Source: Peptococcaceae bacterium BICA1-8
Lineage (GTDB): Bacteria; Bacillota; Peptococcia; Peptococcales; BICA1-8
Reading direction: 5' to 3'
DNA: 33,837 bases
Assembly (NCBI GenBank): GCA_000802045.1
Contig: JUEF01000071.1
Span: 1-33,837 of the forward strand
A program made the translations under genes and the position numbers. Positions within the stretch are counted from its first letter, which is position 1, and each line of letters opens with the position of its first letter. Under the pieces are notes generated by a model. The model saw nothing but the letters and a program-made list of their open reading frames with translations. It made no database searches and was not told where the DNA came from. Shown here piece after piece: positions 7,727-16,498 of this stretch.

Positions 7727-8281
7727 GTGTTCATGATTGTTGGTTTGGGTAACCCGGGACGGAAATATGATAATACTAGACATAATATAGGGTTTTGGGT
7801 TGTAGATAAAATTGCTGAGCAACTAAATATAAAAATAGATAAAAAGCAGGCTAAGGCTCTGGTGCAGACTACTTTTTGGGATGATAAAAAAATATTATTG
7901 GTAAAACCCCAGACTTATATGAACTTAAGCGGGCAATCAGTAATGCAGCTAATAAATTTTTATCAGGATCAGGTGGAGAATTTTATTATTATCCATGATG
8001 ACTTAGATTTACAAGTGGGGCAGCTTCGCTTTAAAAGTGGTGGTGGCACAGGCGGTCATAATGGATTAAAATCCATTGTCCAGTATACCAACTCTCAGGA
8101 GTTTGATCGCCTTAAAATTGGGATAAGCAAGCCTGAATACCATGATGTCGTGGACTATGTTTTGACGCCTTTTACAAAAGAGGAAAAGGAAACTATGGAC
8201 CTTGGAGTCAAAAGGGCCGTTGAAGGTTTAAAAGTTTGGATGGACAGTGGTATTGAAAAGGCTATGAATAATTTTAATTAA
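7727..8281 (+). CDS. pth: Peptidyl-tRNA hydrolase
   Basis: Pth releases tRNA from peptidyl-tRNA that has dropped off the ribosome. The product, about 184 residues, has the active-site features GLGNPG, the catalytic His in TRHNIGF, PQTYMNLSGQSV with its binding Asn, HDDLDLQVGQLR and GGGTGGHNGLKSI. Three in-frame starts are possible: ATG 7721, GTG 7727 and ATG 7733. GTG 7727 gives VFMIVGLGNPG, the same spacing as the B. subtilis protein, and has the run TGGGGGGGA about 7 nt upstream; ATG 7721 touches that run. Function is certain, the exact start is not. Confidence 0.95.
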   Translation: MFMIVGLGNPGRKYDNTRHNIGFWVVDKIAEQLNIKIDKKQAKALVQTTFWDDKKILLVKPQTYMNLSGQSVMQLINFYQDQVENFIIIHDDLDLQVGQLRFKSGGGTGGHNGLKSIVQYTNSQEFDRLKIGISKPEYHDVVDYVLTPFTKEEKETMDLGVKRAVEGLKVWMDSGIEKAMNNFN

Positions 8282-8355
8282 GATCATAGCATTAATATTA
8301 TTTAGATAAACAGGAAATTTAATAGTAAATAATAGGTTTAAACGGGAGTTTATTC

Positions 8356-8736
8356 ATGGTTGCATTCTTTGCGGGTTTACTAGCTGCGTTTGTAGCTTGG
8401 ATTTTTAATCGCTATGTTGTAAACCGTTGGGGAGATTTGGCGGTCGCCTATATCGTGCCTATAGCTGAAGAAATATTAAAAACTTTTATAGCAATAATAT
8501 TGGGTGCATCAATTTTTTATGCTCACTTTAGTTTTGGTGTTATTGAAGCTATCTGGGATATGAAGGCTAATACTAAAGGCTTTAGGCCAGCCATATTAAG
8601 CCTATTAACCCACAGCTTTTTTGGGCTTATTACAATTTATACCTTTCAGCTTACCGGGCTTCTCATTTTGGGTATTATCATAAGTACCACTACCCATATT
8701 ATCTGGAATAGTTATATTATAAGGAGAAGCTCATAG
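8356..8736 (+). CDS. Small PrsW-like multi-pass membrane protein, putative intramembrane protease
   Basis: This 126-residue protein is largely hydrophobic, with about four membrane segments (roughly residues 3-20, 43-62, 80-97 and 99-116). It keeps a spaced set of polar residues inside membrane segments: EEILK (Glu38, Glu39, Lys42), FGVIE (Glu64), THSFFG (His86) and THIIWN (His114, Asn118). That order resembles the EExxK, FxxxE and His motifs of PrsW-type glutamic intramembrane proteases, and more loosely CPBP/Abi proteins. It is shorter than classical PrsW. In B. subtilis this slot, between pth and mfd, holds fin, to which it is unrelated. CGGGAG at 8344 supports ATG 8356. The protease role is inference. 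Confidence 0.65.
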   Translation: MVAFFAGLLAAFVAWIFNRYVVNRWGDLAVAYIVPIAEEILKTFIAIILGASIFYAHFSFGVIEAIWDMKANTKGFRPAILSLLTHSFFGLITIYTFQLTGLLILGIIISTTTHIIWNSYIIRRSS

Positions 8737-8957
8737 GTTATACTGGATGTCAGTCTATAGTTCTACAGTTTTACAGGAAAAAGATTTCACTTCACTTCGC
8801 TGCGTTAGATTAAGATTCCGCTTCGCTAGATAATATTAAGACGATAGACGATAAACTAAAGACTAAGCTTAGCTTTTTTTGGACACTGGACACTGGACAC
8901 GAAACGCAAGAGACTGCCCCAAAATAACTAACAACTAGCCACTAATAACTTACTGCC
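8737..8957. other. Spacer with short tandem repeats before mfd
   Basis: The 282-bp gap to mfd holds no gene. It carries a TTTCGCTTCGCTAG-family copy (8805-8840), AGACGAT twice (about 8840-8853), GGACACT-type heptamers (8880-8900) and CTAGCCA/CTAATAA heptamers (8934-8950). No clear terminator or promoter is visible. Confidence 0.5.
8805..8840 (+). repeat. TTTCGCTTCGCTAG dispersed repeat copy
   Basis: TTAGATTAAGATTCCGCTTC followed by GCTAGATAATATTAAG matches the copies at 1-30 and 14672-14707, with one change in the core (TTCCGC for TTTCGC). Confidence 0.6.
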
Positions 8958-8986
8958 GTGGAGGTCCCCTCATGAGGGATGTCCAC
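8958..8986 (+). promoter_or_regulatory. Hairpin in the mfd leader
   Basis: GTGGA (8958-8962) pairs with TCCAC (8982-8986) around the perfect 12-bp palindrome CCCTCATGAGGG (8967-8978). It lies 33 nt before mfd. It could be a leader RNA structure or a protein-binding palindrome. No T run follows, so it is not an ordinary terminator. Confidence 0.4.
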
Positions 8987-9018
8987 TTTAGCGTGTTTGG
9001 CATAACAAGGAGGTCCGT

Positions 9019-12000
9019 ATGCAAGCAATACCGCCTATTCTATCTTTTTTAAGTAAGGGAAATGATATAAGCCTTATTCTTAATTCTTTAACAAAAAAAG
9101 AAGAACACCTGATTTATGGATTGACTGGGGTGCAGAAAACAATTGTCGCAGCAACAATTGCCCAGGAAAAAAGTAGAAGTATGCTAATTATCTGTGATAG
9201 CCCTAAACGGGCAAAAGAGGTCTGGGATGATCTTACTTACCTCCTGCCCCATTATAGTGTTTTGTATTTTCCGGCTTTAGAAGTAATACCTTTTGAGGTT
9301 TTTGCTCAAAGTGCTGAGATACAAAGGCAGCGTTTACAGGTGCTAGCAAATTTGGCACAGGAAAATAAACAAACTATTGTTGTTTGTCCTGTGGAGGCCT
9401 TGGCGAAAGGCTTGATACCTTCACGAATATTTACGCAGACAATTAGGAACCTAAAAGTAGGAGACCTGGTTAATTTGCATGAATTGCTGGAATATTTAGT
9501 TCAGTATGGTTATGAGAGGGTTGAACAGGTAGATGGACCCGGTCAGTTCAGCTTAAGAGGTGGTATTTTAGATATTTTTTGCGGTCTCTATGAAGAGCCT
9601 GTTCGCTTAGAGTTCTTTGACGATGAAGTAGATTCTATCCGCCATTTTGACCTAAAAAACCAAAAATCAATAGATAAAGTAACCGAAATTAAGCTTGTGC
9701 CTGCCCGTGAATTTTTTATAACACCGGAAAATACTGCAACGGGCTTGCAGGAAATACAAAAGGAGTATGAATTACAAAAACAAAGATTTGTGAAAAGAAA
9801 AGAGCGCAATGCTTTAGACAAACTAAGTTCTAAAATAAGTGAAGTAATAGAAAAGGTCAATAACGGATTATATTTCCCTGGCTTAGACCAGCTGCAGCCA
9901 TTTTTCTATCCTGAACAGGGCACGCTTATAGATTATTTCCCCCGGGAGAGTTATTTTTGCCTAGATGAGCCGGTTCGACTGCGAGAAACCTTAGACCACC
10001 GAGATAGGGAACGGAATAATAGTTTTGCTGAATTATTAGCGGCAGGCTCTGTTTTACCAAGCCAGAGCGGATTCTTTTTTGAGTTTAGTCAACTTATGCA
10101 TATTTTAGAAAAAAGAAAAAGAATATATTTGTCCCTACTTCCAAAAAAAGGCTTGCCAGGTTCTGTAGAAAATTTAATAGGCATAGAAACTAAATCCTTG
10201 CCGCCCTTCTTTTCCAAAATTAGGCTTTTGGCAGATGAAATTAAGGAATGGAAAAGAAAAAAATATGCAGTTATCCTTTTACTTACCTCAGAGTCAAAGG
10301 CTCAGAGGTTGCAGCAGGCTTTAAGTGATTGCGGGGTAGAGGCTCCTTGGGTGGGTGAAAATTATGAACCTATGCAGGGCCAGGTTTATATTGCCCACGG
10401 AAATTTAAGTGCAGGGGTAGAATTCATCAAATCCCAGTTGATTCTTGTTACAGAAAATGAAATTTTTCAGCAGCCAAAAAAACGCTCTCCTAAAAGAATG
10501 TTTCAGCAGGATGGGCAGCACATAACCCGATTAGATGATTTAAAGGTAGGTGGCTATGTTGTTCACTCTAGCCACGGAATAGGCCGCTATATGGGTGTAG
10601 AACGGCTAAAAGTAGGCAATGTAGAACGGGACTATTTAATCATAAAATATGCCGGTGAAGATCGACTATATGTGCCTACTGATCAAGTGGAGCTTTTACA
10701 GAAATATGTTGCCGGGGAAGGCAGTCCACCTAAGGTCCATAAGCTAGGAGGCGCGGATTGGCAGAAAACGAAACTGAAGGTTACTGCCTCTGTTAAGAAA
10801 TTAGCTGAAGGCTTGTTGGAGTTATATGCTAAACGACAGGGTATGCCTGGAAATGCATTTGGTCCTGATGATAACTGGCAGCGGGAATTTGAAGATGCAT
10901 TTCCTTATCAGGAAACCCCTGATCAGCTTAAAGCTATCCATGAAGTAAAGAAAGATATGCAAAAAAATACTCCTATGGACCGCCTTATCTGTGGTGATGT
11001 TGGCTATGGTAAAACAGAGGTAGCTATTAGGGCTGCTTTTAAGGCGGTTAATGATGGAAAACAAGTCGCTGTATTAGTGCCAACTACTATTTTGGCACAA
11101 CAGCACTATAATACTTTTCGAGAGCGATTTGCCAACTATCCAATAACGATTGAAGTGGTCAGTCGTTTCCGCAGTGCCAGTGAACAAAAGAAAATAATGG
11201 ATGGAGCTCAGGAAGGTACTGTTGATATTATTATTGGAACTCACAGATTATTATCAAAGGATGTCATGTTTAAAGATTTAGGCTTATTAGTTATAGATGA
11301 GGAGCAACGGTTTGGCGTCACCCATAAAGAAAAGCTTAAAAGGTTAAAATCTCAGGTAGATGTGCTTACTTTATCAGCAACCCCAATTCCTAGGACACTA
11401 CACATGTCTTTAGTAGGCATTAGGGATATGAGTGTTATTGAAACGCCACCAGAGGACCGCTATCCCATCCAAACATATATAGTAGAGCATAGCCCTGAAC
11501 TAGTTAAAGATGCAATTAGGCGGGAAATGGGGAGGGGTGGGCAGGTCTTCTACGTCCATAATCGGGTGGAGGATATTGAAAAAATCGCTGAGGATATCAG
11601 AATGCTAGTTCCCGAAGCTCGAGTAGGCATTGGTCACGGACAAATGAAAGAGGATTTTCTGGAAAAAATTATGATGCAGTTTATGGAACAAGAATTAGAT
11701 GTGTTAGTTTGTACTACAATAATTGAAACTGGCTTGGATATATCCAATGTAAATACTTTAATTATTGATGAGGCTGGTAAAATGGGCTTGGCTCAGCTCT
11801 ATCAGCTTCGTGGCAGGGTAGGCAGGACAAATCGGGTAGCATATGCTTACCTAACCTATAAAAAAGACAAGATATTAAGTCAATTAGCAGAAAAGCGGCT
11901 TCATGCGATTAGAGAATTCACAGAATTAGGCTCAGGATTTAAGATTGCCATGCGAGATTTAGAAATTCGAGGTGCAGGAAATCTCCTCGGTCCAGAGCAG

Positions 12001-12549
12001 CACGGTCATGTAGCTGCAATTGGTTTTGACATGTATTGCAGGCTCTTAGAGGAGGCTGTACGGGAATTAAAAGGAGAGAAAAAGGCAGAAAATATCAATG
12101 TAGAAGTGGATCTCCAAGTAAGTTCATTTATTGCAGATTACTATATTACAGAGGCAGCTACTAAATTAGATTTTTATCAGCGTATCCGGTTGGTTAAGAC
12201 CTTAAAAGGCGTACAGGATTTGGAGGAGGAAATGGAGGATCGCTTTGGCGACCTGCCTGTAGAAACTAGAAACTTATTATACTTGGCGCGATTGAAGGTT
12301 CTAGCTGCCGGCTGTCTGGTTGATATGATTAAACAAAAGGATTCCCTAGTAACTATTAACTTTGCTGGAGATCCCGGTCTAACGGGACAAGAGTTAATGG
12401 AATTAGCTCAGAAGTTCCGTCGCAAGCTTACTTTTTCTTTTGATAATGGCCTGGCTATAAAGCTAAATGTATCCAGGTTAACCACGGAAGACTGTATGGA
12501 ACTTTTAGAAAAAATGCTAATGGAAATATCCACCCTTGTTTCGAACTAG
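9019..12549 (+). CDS. mfd: Transcription-repair coupling factor Mfd
   Basis: Mfd is a cytosolic DNA translocase that displaces RNA polymerase stalled at lesions and recruits the UvrABC excision machinery. The 1176-residue length is typical. Domains in order are: a UvrB-like N-terminal part (about 1-400; for example GPGQFSLRGGILDIF), the RNA-polymerase-interaction domain (about 505-580, VGGYVVHSSHGIGRYMG), a superfamily 2 helicase with Walker A GDVGYGKTE near 659 and DEEQ near 759, the SATPIPRTLHMSL motif, the translocation-in-repair region near QLRGRVGRTNRVAYAYL (about 928), and the C-terminal autoinhibitory D7 domain. AAGGAGG lies 6 nt before ATG 9019. Identification is firm. Confidence 0.98.
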   Translation: MQAIPPILSFLSKGNDISLILNSLTKKEEHLIYGLTGVQKTIVAATIAQEKSRSMLIICDSPKRAKEVWDDLTYLLPHYSVLYFPALEVIPFEVFAQSAEIQRQRLQVLANLAQENKQTIVVCPVEALAKGLIPSRIFTQTIRNLKVGDLVNLHELLEYLVQYGYERVEQVDGPGQFSLRGGILDIFCGLYEEPVRLEFFDDEVDSIRHFDLKNQKSIDKVTEIKLVPAREFFITPENTATGLQEIQKEYELQKQRFVKRKERNALDKLSSKISEVIEKVNNGLYFPGLDQLQPFFYPEQGTLIDYFPRESYFCLDEPVRLRETLDHRDRERNNSFAELLAAGSVLPSQSGFFFEFSQLMHILEKRKRIYLSLLPKKGLPGSVENLIGIETKSLPPFFSKIRLLADEIKEWKRKKYAVILLLTSESKAQRLQQALSDCGVEAPWVGENYEPMQGQVYIAHGNLSAGVEFIKSQLILVTENEIFQQPKKRSPKRMFQQDGQHITRLDDLKVGGYVVHSSHGIGRYMGVERLKVGNVERDYLIIKYAGEDRLYVPTDQVELLQKYVAGEGSPPKVHKLGGADWQKTKLKVTASVKKLAEGLLELYAKRQGMPGNAFGPDDNWQREFEDAFPYQETPDQLKAIHEVKKDMQKNTPMDRLICGDVGYGKTEVAIRAAFKAVNDGKQVAVLVPTTILAQQHYNTFRERFANYPITIEVVSRFRSASEQKKIMDGAQEGTVDIIIGTHRLLSKDVMFKDLGLLVIDEEQRFGVTHKEKLKRLKSQVDVLTLSATPIPRTLHMSLVGIRDMSVIETPPEDRYPIQTYIVEHSPELVKDAIRREMGRGGQVFYVHNRVEDIEKIAEDIRMLVPEARVGIGHGQMKEDFLEKIMMQFMEQELDVLVCTTIIETGLDISNVNTLIIDEAGKMGLAQLYQLRGRVGRTNRVAYAYLTYKKDKILSQLAEKRLHAIREFTELGSGFKIAMRDLEIRGAGNLLGPEQHGHVAAIGFDMYCRLLEEAVRELKGEKKAENINVEVDLQVSSFIADYYITEAATKLDFYQRIRLVKTLKGVQDLEEEMEDRFGDLPVETRNLLYLARLKVLAAGCLVDMIKQKDSLVTINFAGDPGLTGQELMELAQKFRRKLTFSFDNGLAIKLNVSRLTTEDCMELLEKMLMEISTLVSN

Positions 12550-12565
12550 AAAAGTCTGTTATAAT
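12536..12565 (+). promoter_or_regulatory. Probable sigma-A promoter of the prsA-like gene
   Basis: TTGTTT (12536-12541) and TATAAT (12560-12565) are separated by 18 bp. The -35 lies in the last codons of mfd and the -10 just after its stop codon. It gives the foldase gene its own transcript. Confidence 0.55.
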
Positions 12566-12607
12566 GTGCCTGTTATGTATTTAAAATCTTAAACAAGGAG
12601 AGATAGC

Positions 12608-13654
12608 ATGCAGAAAAAACGAATTATTTTATTATTATTAATTATATTAACTTTTACCGTGGTTGGTTGTAATAAACAGGATAATTCACAGTATGTAGCC
12701 AAGGTTAATGGCCAAATAATAACTGAAGGGGATTTTAGTTTAAGGGTAGACCAGGCTGCCGCTATGAATAATTTTGATCTAAGCGACCCACAATATGCTG
12801 GATATAAGGAAATGTTTGAGCTTCAAATCATAGAACGGATGATTGATGAGGTTCTTTTAGAAAATGAAGCCCGAAATGTTCGTAAGTTGGTAGTGAATAA
12901 AGAGGATGTTGAATCTGAACTAGCTGCTATTAAGGAACAATTTGAGTCAGATAAAGAGTTCACAAGTTATTTTAAAGACCAGTTAAAAATGGAAGAAAAA
13001 GATATTAAAGTAGCTATTGAGACACAGCTTTTAGTACAAGCCTTATATGAAGAGGTCACTAAGGATGTTACTACAACTGGTGTGGATATAAAACAGTATT
13101 ATGATGATCATCAGGAAGAATTTTATCAAGAAGAAATGGTTAGAGCCCGGCATATCTTAGTTAAAACAAAAGAAGAAGCTCAAGAGATTATCAGGTTGAT
13201 AACAGAAGAAAAACAAGAGATGGCAGATCTAGCTTTGTTAAAATCTATAGAGGAAGCAGCCAAAACGACCAAAGGTGATTTGGGTTATTTTGGTAGGGGT
13301 CAAATGGTTAAGCCTTTTGAAGATGCAGCCTTTGCCTTAGGTATTGGTGAACTTAGTATGGAACCTGTTGAGAGTTCTTTTGGCTGGCATGTTATCCGCC
13401 TTGAAGACAAATTAGGAGATAAACAGCAAACTTTTGATGAAGTTAAGGATGAACTAGAAGAAAGATTTATCTTCGAGGAAAAAAGTGAAGCTTTTGCTGT
13501 ATATATGGAGGATTTGAAAAATAAAGCTGAAATTGAAAACAAACTTCAGGAAAGAGTAGAAGCAGAGCAGGAAAAGGCAGCCCAAGAGGCTGAAAAGGCA
13601 CTAGAGGAAAACGGAGAAAAAGCCCCAGAAGAGAAAAAACAAGAAACTAAATAA
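12608..13654 (+). CDS. prsA: PrsA/SurA-like peptidyl-prolyl isomerase lipoprotein
   Basis: This is a predicted extracytoplasmic foldase anchored as a lipoprotein. The signal peptide MQKKRIILLLLIILTFTVVG ends in a lipobox with Cys21. An N-terminal SurA/PrsA-type chaperone region (about 30-160) precedes a parvulin rotamase domain (about 177-266) with RARHILVKTKEEA, GDLGYFGRGQMVKPFEDAAF and FGWHVIRLED. The C terminus is a Glu/Lys/Ala-rich tail, probably helical or disordered. PrsA proteins help secreted proteins fold on the outer face of the membrane. It has a promoter inside the end of mfd and its own terminator, so it is a single-gene unit inserted between mfd and spoVT relative to B. subtilis. 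Confidence 0.9.
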   Translation: MQKKRIILLLLIILTFTVVGCNKQDNSQYVAKVNGQIITEGDFSLRVDQAAAMNNFDLSDPQYAGYKEMFELQIIERMIDEVLLENEARNVRKLVVNKEDVESELAAIKEQFESDKEFTSYFKDQLKMEEKDIKVAIETQLLVQALYEEVTKDVTTTGVDIKQYYDDHQEEFYQEEMVRARHILVKTKEEAQEIIRLITEEKQEMADLALLKSIEEAAKTTKGDLGYFGRGQMVKPFEDAAFALGIGELSMEPVESSFGWHVIRLEDKLGDKQQTFDEVKDELEERFIFEEKSEAFAVYMEDLKNKAEIENKLQERVEAEQEKAAQEAEKALEENGEKAPEEKKQETK

Positions 13655-13657
13655 TAG

Positions 13658-13693
13658 AAAAAAAGGAAATCACTAAGGTGATTTCCTTTTTTT
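13658..13693 (+). terminator. Terminator after the prsA-like gene
   Basis: GGAAATCAC/GTGATTTCC (13665-13673 and 13678-13686) with loop TAAG, flanked by seven A and seven T. It is textbook and possibly bidirectional. Confidence 0.92.
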
Positions 13694-13899
13694 GGTGTGG
13701 AAAGATTATAATCCACCTCGTTGGTTAGATTAAGATTTCGCTTTGCTAATAACCTCAATGATTTTGTCTTTCCCGTCTATGTTCATGTACCAACGAGTAG
13801 ATGCGTAACTGTCATTCTTAATGTATATATTTTCTTAAATAACAAATACTTCAGCTACAGGGCAATGTTAACTTTTCATTATGTACCATGGGAAAATAA
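13694..13899. other. Spacer before spoVT
   Basis: There is no convincing gene between 13655 and 13985. The region contains a GTGGA/TCCAC mini-hairpin (about 13696-13715), a TTTCGCTTTGCTAA repeat copy (13727-13750) and a 9-bp inverted pair CTCGTTGGT/ACCAACGAG (13717-13725 and 13789-13797). The sigma-G-type promoter follows. A 61-codon reading frame at 13721 lacks a ribosome site and overlaps the repeat. Confidence 0.5.
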
Positions 13900-13930
13900 T
13901 GAATAAATGTTTGCCTCAGGCTATATACTA
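13900..13930 (+). promoter_or_regulatory. Sigma-G/sigma-F-type promoter of spoVT
   Basis: TGAATA (13900-13905) and TATACTA (13924-13930) are separated by 18 bp. This is close to the forespore consensus TGMATA, about 17-18 bp, CATACTA. spoVT of B. subtilis is transcribed by sigma-G, so position and sequence agree. Confidence 0.75.
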
Positions 13931-13985
13931 TCACTGAAAGGTTTTACCTTGCCCAGCAACCTATAAAGGAGGGAAGGAAAAATTA

Positions 13986-14549
13986 ATGAAGGCAACAGGA
14001 ATTGTAAGGCGTATTGATGACTTAGGAAGAGTTGTAATTCCCAAAGAAATTCGCAGAACTCTACGTATTCGTGAGGGCGATCCATTAGAAATTTTTGTTG
14101 ATCGTGAAGGCGAAGTAATACTGAAAAAATATTCCCCAATAGGTGAATTAGGGGAGTTCGCTAAAGAGTATGCTGATTCACTACATGAAGCCATGGGACA
14201 TATTGCGTGTATTGCTGATAGAGATCAAGTTATCGCCATAGCCGGGGGCCCCAAAAAAGAATATTTAAATAAAACGGTTGGTACAGTGCTTGAGAAGATT
14301 ATGGAAGAAAGAAAAGTAGTAATGATAAATGACCTACAAACCCACCCTTACTTTAAGAATAGCGAAGGTGAAGAGTCGGGAATTGAATTTAGATTTACTG
14401 CTGAAGTTATTGCACCAATTATAGCCGAAGGGGATCCCATCGGAGCAGTTATTATAGGAACTAAAGAGCCTAATGTGAAAATGTCCGAACTGGAGCTTAA
14501 ACTAGCAGAAACAGCAGCCTCGTTTTTAGCAAAACAAATGGAACAGTGA
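13986..14549 (+). CDS. spoVT: Stage V sporulation transcriptional regulator SpoVT
   Basis: SpoVT is a forespore regulator that tunes sigma-G-dependent genes late in sporulation. The 187-residue protein starts with a swapped-hairpin AbrB-type DNA-binding domain (residues 1-50: GIVRRIDDLGRVVIPKEIRR and LRIREGDPLEIFVD). It continues with a GAF-like ligand domain (about 56-185) containing AKEYADSLHEAMGHIA and IIAEGDPIGAVIIGTKEP. ATG 13986 follows AAAGGAGGGAAGG. A sigma-G-type promoter lies 56 nt upstream and a terminator directly downstream, so it is monocistronic as in Bacillus. Length and both domains match B. subtilis SpoVT, and AbrB itself lacks the GAF domain, so identification is firm. Confidence 0.97.
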   Translation: MKATGIVRRIDDLGRVVIPKEIRRTLRIREGDPLEIFVDREGEVILKKYSPIGELGEFAKEYADSLHEAMGHIACIADRDQVIAIAGGPKKEYLNKTVGTVLEKIMEERKVVMINDLQTHPYFKNSEGEESGIEFRFTAEVIAPIIAEGDPIGAVIIGTKEPNVKMSELELKLAETAASFLAKQMEQ

Positions 14550-14550
14550 T

Positions 14551-14582
14551 AAAAAGGTGGTCAGAGGCGGCCACCTTTTTAT
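14551..14582 (+). terminator. Terminator after spoVT
   Basis: AAAAAGGTGG (14551-14560) pairs with CCACCTTTTT (14571-14580) around a 10-nt loop, immediately after the stop codon. Confidence 0.9.
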
Positions 14583-14862
14583 TTGCCATTTATTACATGC
14601 TAAGCTAATATAGAAGAGTAGGGGCGCGCATCGCGCGTCAGCTAGCATAGGAAGAGTGGAAGCGATGAAGAAGATTAAGATTAAGATTTCGCTTCGCTAG
14701 ATTAAGGTTTTTTAAAGTTCTTAAATTTAGCACTAAACTGTTCTGGTAGGGATATTTGTATTATACACTGGACACTGGTCACCGAGCACTGTGCCAAGAA
14801 ACTGGCCCAGATCATTTACTAGCCACTAGCCACCAGTCACCAGTCACCAGTCACTTATCGAT
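14583..14862. other. Repeat-rich spacer before yabM
   Basis: No gene is seen. It holds a GC-rich palindrome GCGCGCATCGCGC preceded by GTAGGG (14618-14637), a TTTCGCTTCGCTAG repeat (14672-14707), CACTGGACACTGGTCACC heptamers (14766-14782) and five heptamers of TAGCCAC/CAGTCAC type (about 14818-14852). No sigma-A or sporulation promoter stands out. Confidence 0.5.
14672..14707 (+). repeat. TTTCGCTTCGCTAG dispersed repeat copy
   Basis: AGATTAAGATTAAGATTTCG followed by CTTCGCTAGATTAAGG. The core is identical to the copy at 1-29, with one extra AGATTA unit on the left. Confidence 0.65.
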
Positions 14863-14878
14863 GTGAGGAGATATTACG

Positions 14879-16486
14879 GTGGAGCAGAAATCATTTTTTC
14901 GGGGTGCGTTAATCTTAAGTTTAGCGGGTATTATTAGTAAAGTTCTAGGGGCAGTATACCGTATTCCTTTTGCTAGGCTAGTAGGCGATGAGGGTGTAGG
15001 CTTATACCAAATGGCGTATCCCTTTTATACGATGATTTTAGCTGTTTCTACTGCAGGGATTCCCCTAGCTATTTCCAAGTTGGTTGCGGAACGCCATTAT
15101 AATAATGATCGAACGGGTATAAAACGAGTATTTAGACTTTCCATGGTCCTGTTAATTATTACCGGAGCATTGGCATCTTTTGGATTGTTCACAGCTGCCG
15201 ATTATATTGCCCTAAACATTCTTAAGGAGCCTAGGGCCGCGCTAAGTTTAAAAGCTATTGCTCCAGCCATTTTATTTACTTCCGCTATGTCATCTTTTAG
15301 AGGCTATTTCCAGGGTTTTCAAACCATGACACCTACCGCTTTATCACAGGTTTTTGAGCAGTTGGTCAGGGTAGTGACAGTTTTTTTTGCTGCTTTTTAT
15401 CTATTGCCTTTAGGTGTGGAATATGCCGCAGCCGGCGCAACTTTTGGTGCTGCTAGCGGGGGATTGGCAGGATTACTGTTGTTAATAGCAATCTATTTTG
15501 GGAGGAAATATAAGCTCCGCGGATCTAATTTTGATCAACCCCAGCTGCTTGAGCGAGAAACAAACCGAGATATTGTGAAGCAAATTATTTTTCTAGCTGT
15601 ACCCATTTCCATTGGTGGATTGGTGCTTCCCCTTATGCAGACTATGGATACCTTTTTAGTACCATTAAGGCTCCAGGCGGCAGGATTTACAACCGCAGAA
15701 GCAACAGGTCTTTATGGTCAATTATCAGGTATGGCAGGTGCTATTATTAACTTGCCTTTTATTATAACTACAGCGTTAGCAGCCAGCTTAGTGCCAGCTG
15801 TGGCGGACTCCCTGGCCTCCGGTCGAGTAAGTGCTGTTCGGGGTCAATTTAGTTCTGCTATGCTTTTAGCGTTAATTATAGTTTTACCTGCCTCAGTAGG
15901 TCTTTTTATTCTAGCCGAACCCATCTGCCAGCTGCTTTATAATGAGCCTGCTGCGGGGATACCGCTGGCATGGCTGGCACCTACCGTTTTAGCAATAGGA
16001 CTCTATCAGACCTCAACAGGCACTCTGCAGGGCCTAGGCAGACCGATTATTCCGGTAATAAGCCTTTTATTCGGGGCGTTAATTAAAGGGGTGTTAACCT
16101 TTATATTAACTGCAGTACCTACCCTAGGAATTAAAGGTGCGGCGTTAGCGACAGTATTGGGCTTTTCGGTAGCAGCCTTAAGAAACCTCTTTATTGTTAC
16201 TAAAATAATTGGCTCCAAGTGGTTTAGGTTCAAAGATCACTTTCTTAAGCCTGTTGTTTCTGTATCCGCCATGGGAATAGTAGTATTAATGAGCTTCCGG
16301 AAAATGCTAGAATTAGGTGTTCGGGAGGAAGTTAGTACTTTGCTGGCAATCTCTTTAGGTGGAGGAATATATTTTTTGGTGCTACTCCTAATCGGGGGTA
16401 TAAAAATCCAGGATATAAGAAAGGTCCCGAAGATAGGTATAAAATTAGCTCAAATACTGGAAAAGTTAAGAATAGCCAGGGATTAA
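14879..16486 (+). CDS. yabM: SpoVB/YabM-family polysaccharide exporter or lipid flippase (MVF/MOP superfamily)
   Basis: This 535-residue integral membrane protein has about 14 hydrophobic segments and the SpoVB-family N terminus: FFRGALILSLAGIISKVLGA, VYRIPFARLVG and GVGLYQMAYPFY. Members move lipid-linked glycan precursors across the membrane. SpoVB acts on spore-cortex precursors, and YabM is its paralogue at this chromosomal position in Bacillus. GTG 14879 is supported by GTGAGGAG (14863-14870) 8 nt upstream. Its place between spoVT and mazG matches yabM synteny, hence the symbol, but the substrate cannot be read from sequence. The last segment ends in a short basic cytoplasmic tail. Confidence 0.9.
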   Translation: MEQKSFFRGALILSLAGIISKVLGAVYRIPFARLVGDEGVGLYQMAYPFYTMILAVSTAGIPLAISKLVAERHYNNDRTGIKRVFRLSMVLLIITGALASFGLFTAADYIALNILKEPRAALSLKAIAPAILFTSAMSSFRGYFQGFQTMTPTALSQVFEQLVRVVTVFFAAFYLLPLGVEYAAAGATFGAASGGLAGLLLLIAIYFGRKYKLRGSNFDQPQLLERETNRDIVKQIIFLAVPISIGGLVLPLMQTMDTFLVPLRLQAAGFTTAEATGLYGQLSGMAGAIINLPFIITTALAASLVPAVADSLASGRVSAVRGQFSSAMLLALIIVLPASVGLFILAEPICQLLYNEPAAGIPLAWLAPTVLAIGLYQTSTGTLQGLGRPIIPVISLLFGALIKGVLTFILTAVPTLGIKGAALATVLGFSVAALRNLFIVTKIIGSKWFRFKDHFLKPVVSVSAMGIVVLMSFRKMLELGVREEVSTLLAISLGGGIYFLVLLLIGGIKIQDIRKVPKIGIKLAQILEKLRIARD

Positions 16487-16498
16487 TTAGAAATAATT

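Noticed and set aside
8861..8880. Terminator at AAGCTTAGCTTTTTTT
   Set aside because: The stem is only 4 bp (AAGC/GCTT), too weak to call.
12475..12490. TTAACCACGG repeat copy inside mfd
   Set aside because: It is in-frame coding sequence (RLTTED) without the rest of the repeat, so it is a chance match.
13721..13906. A 61-codon frame between the foldase gene and spoVT
   Set aside because: It lacks a ribosome site, overlaps a dispersed repeat and the sigma-G promoter, and its translation has no recognisable features.
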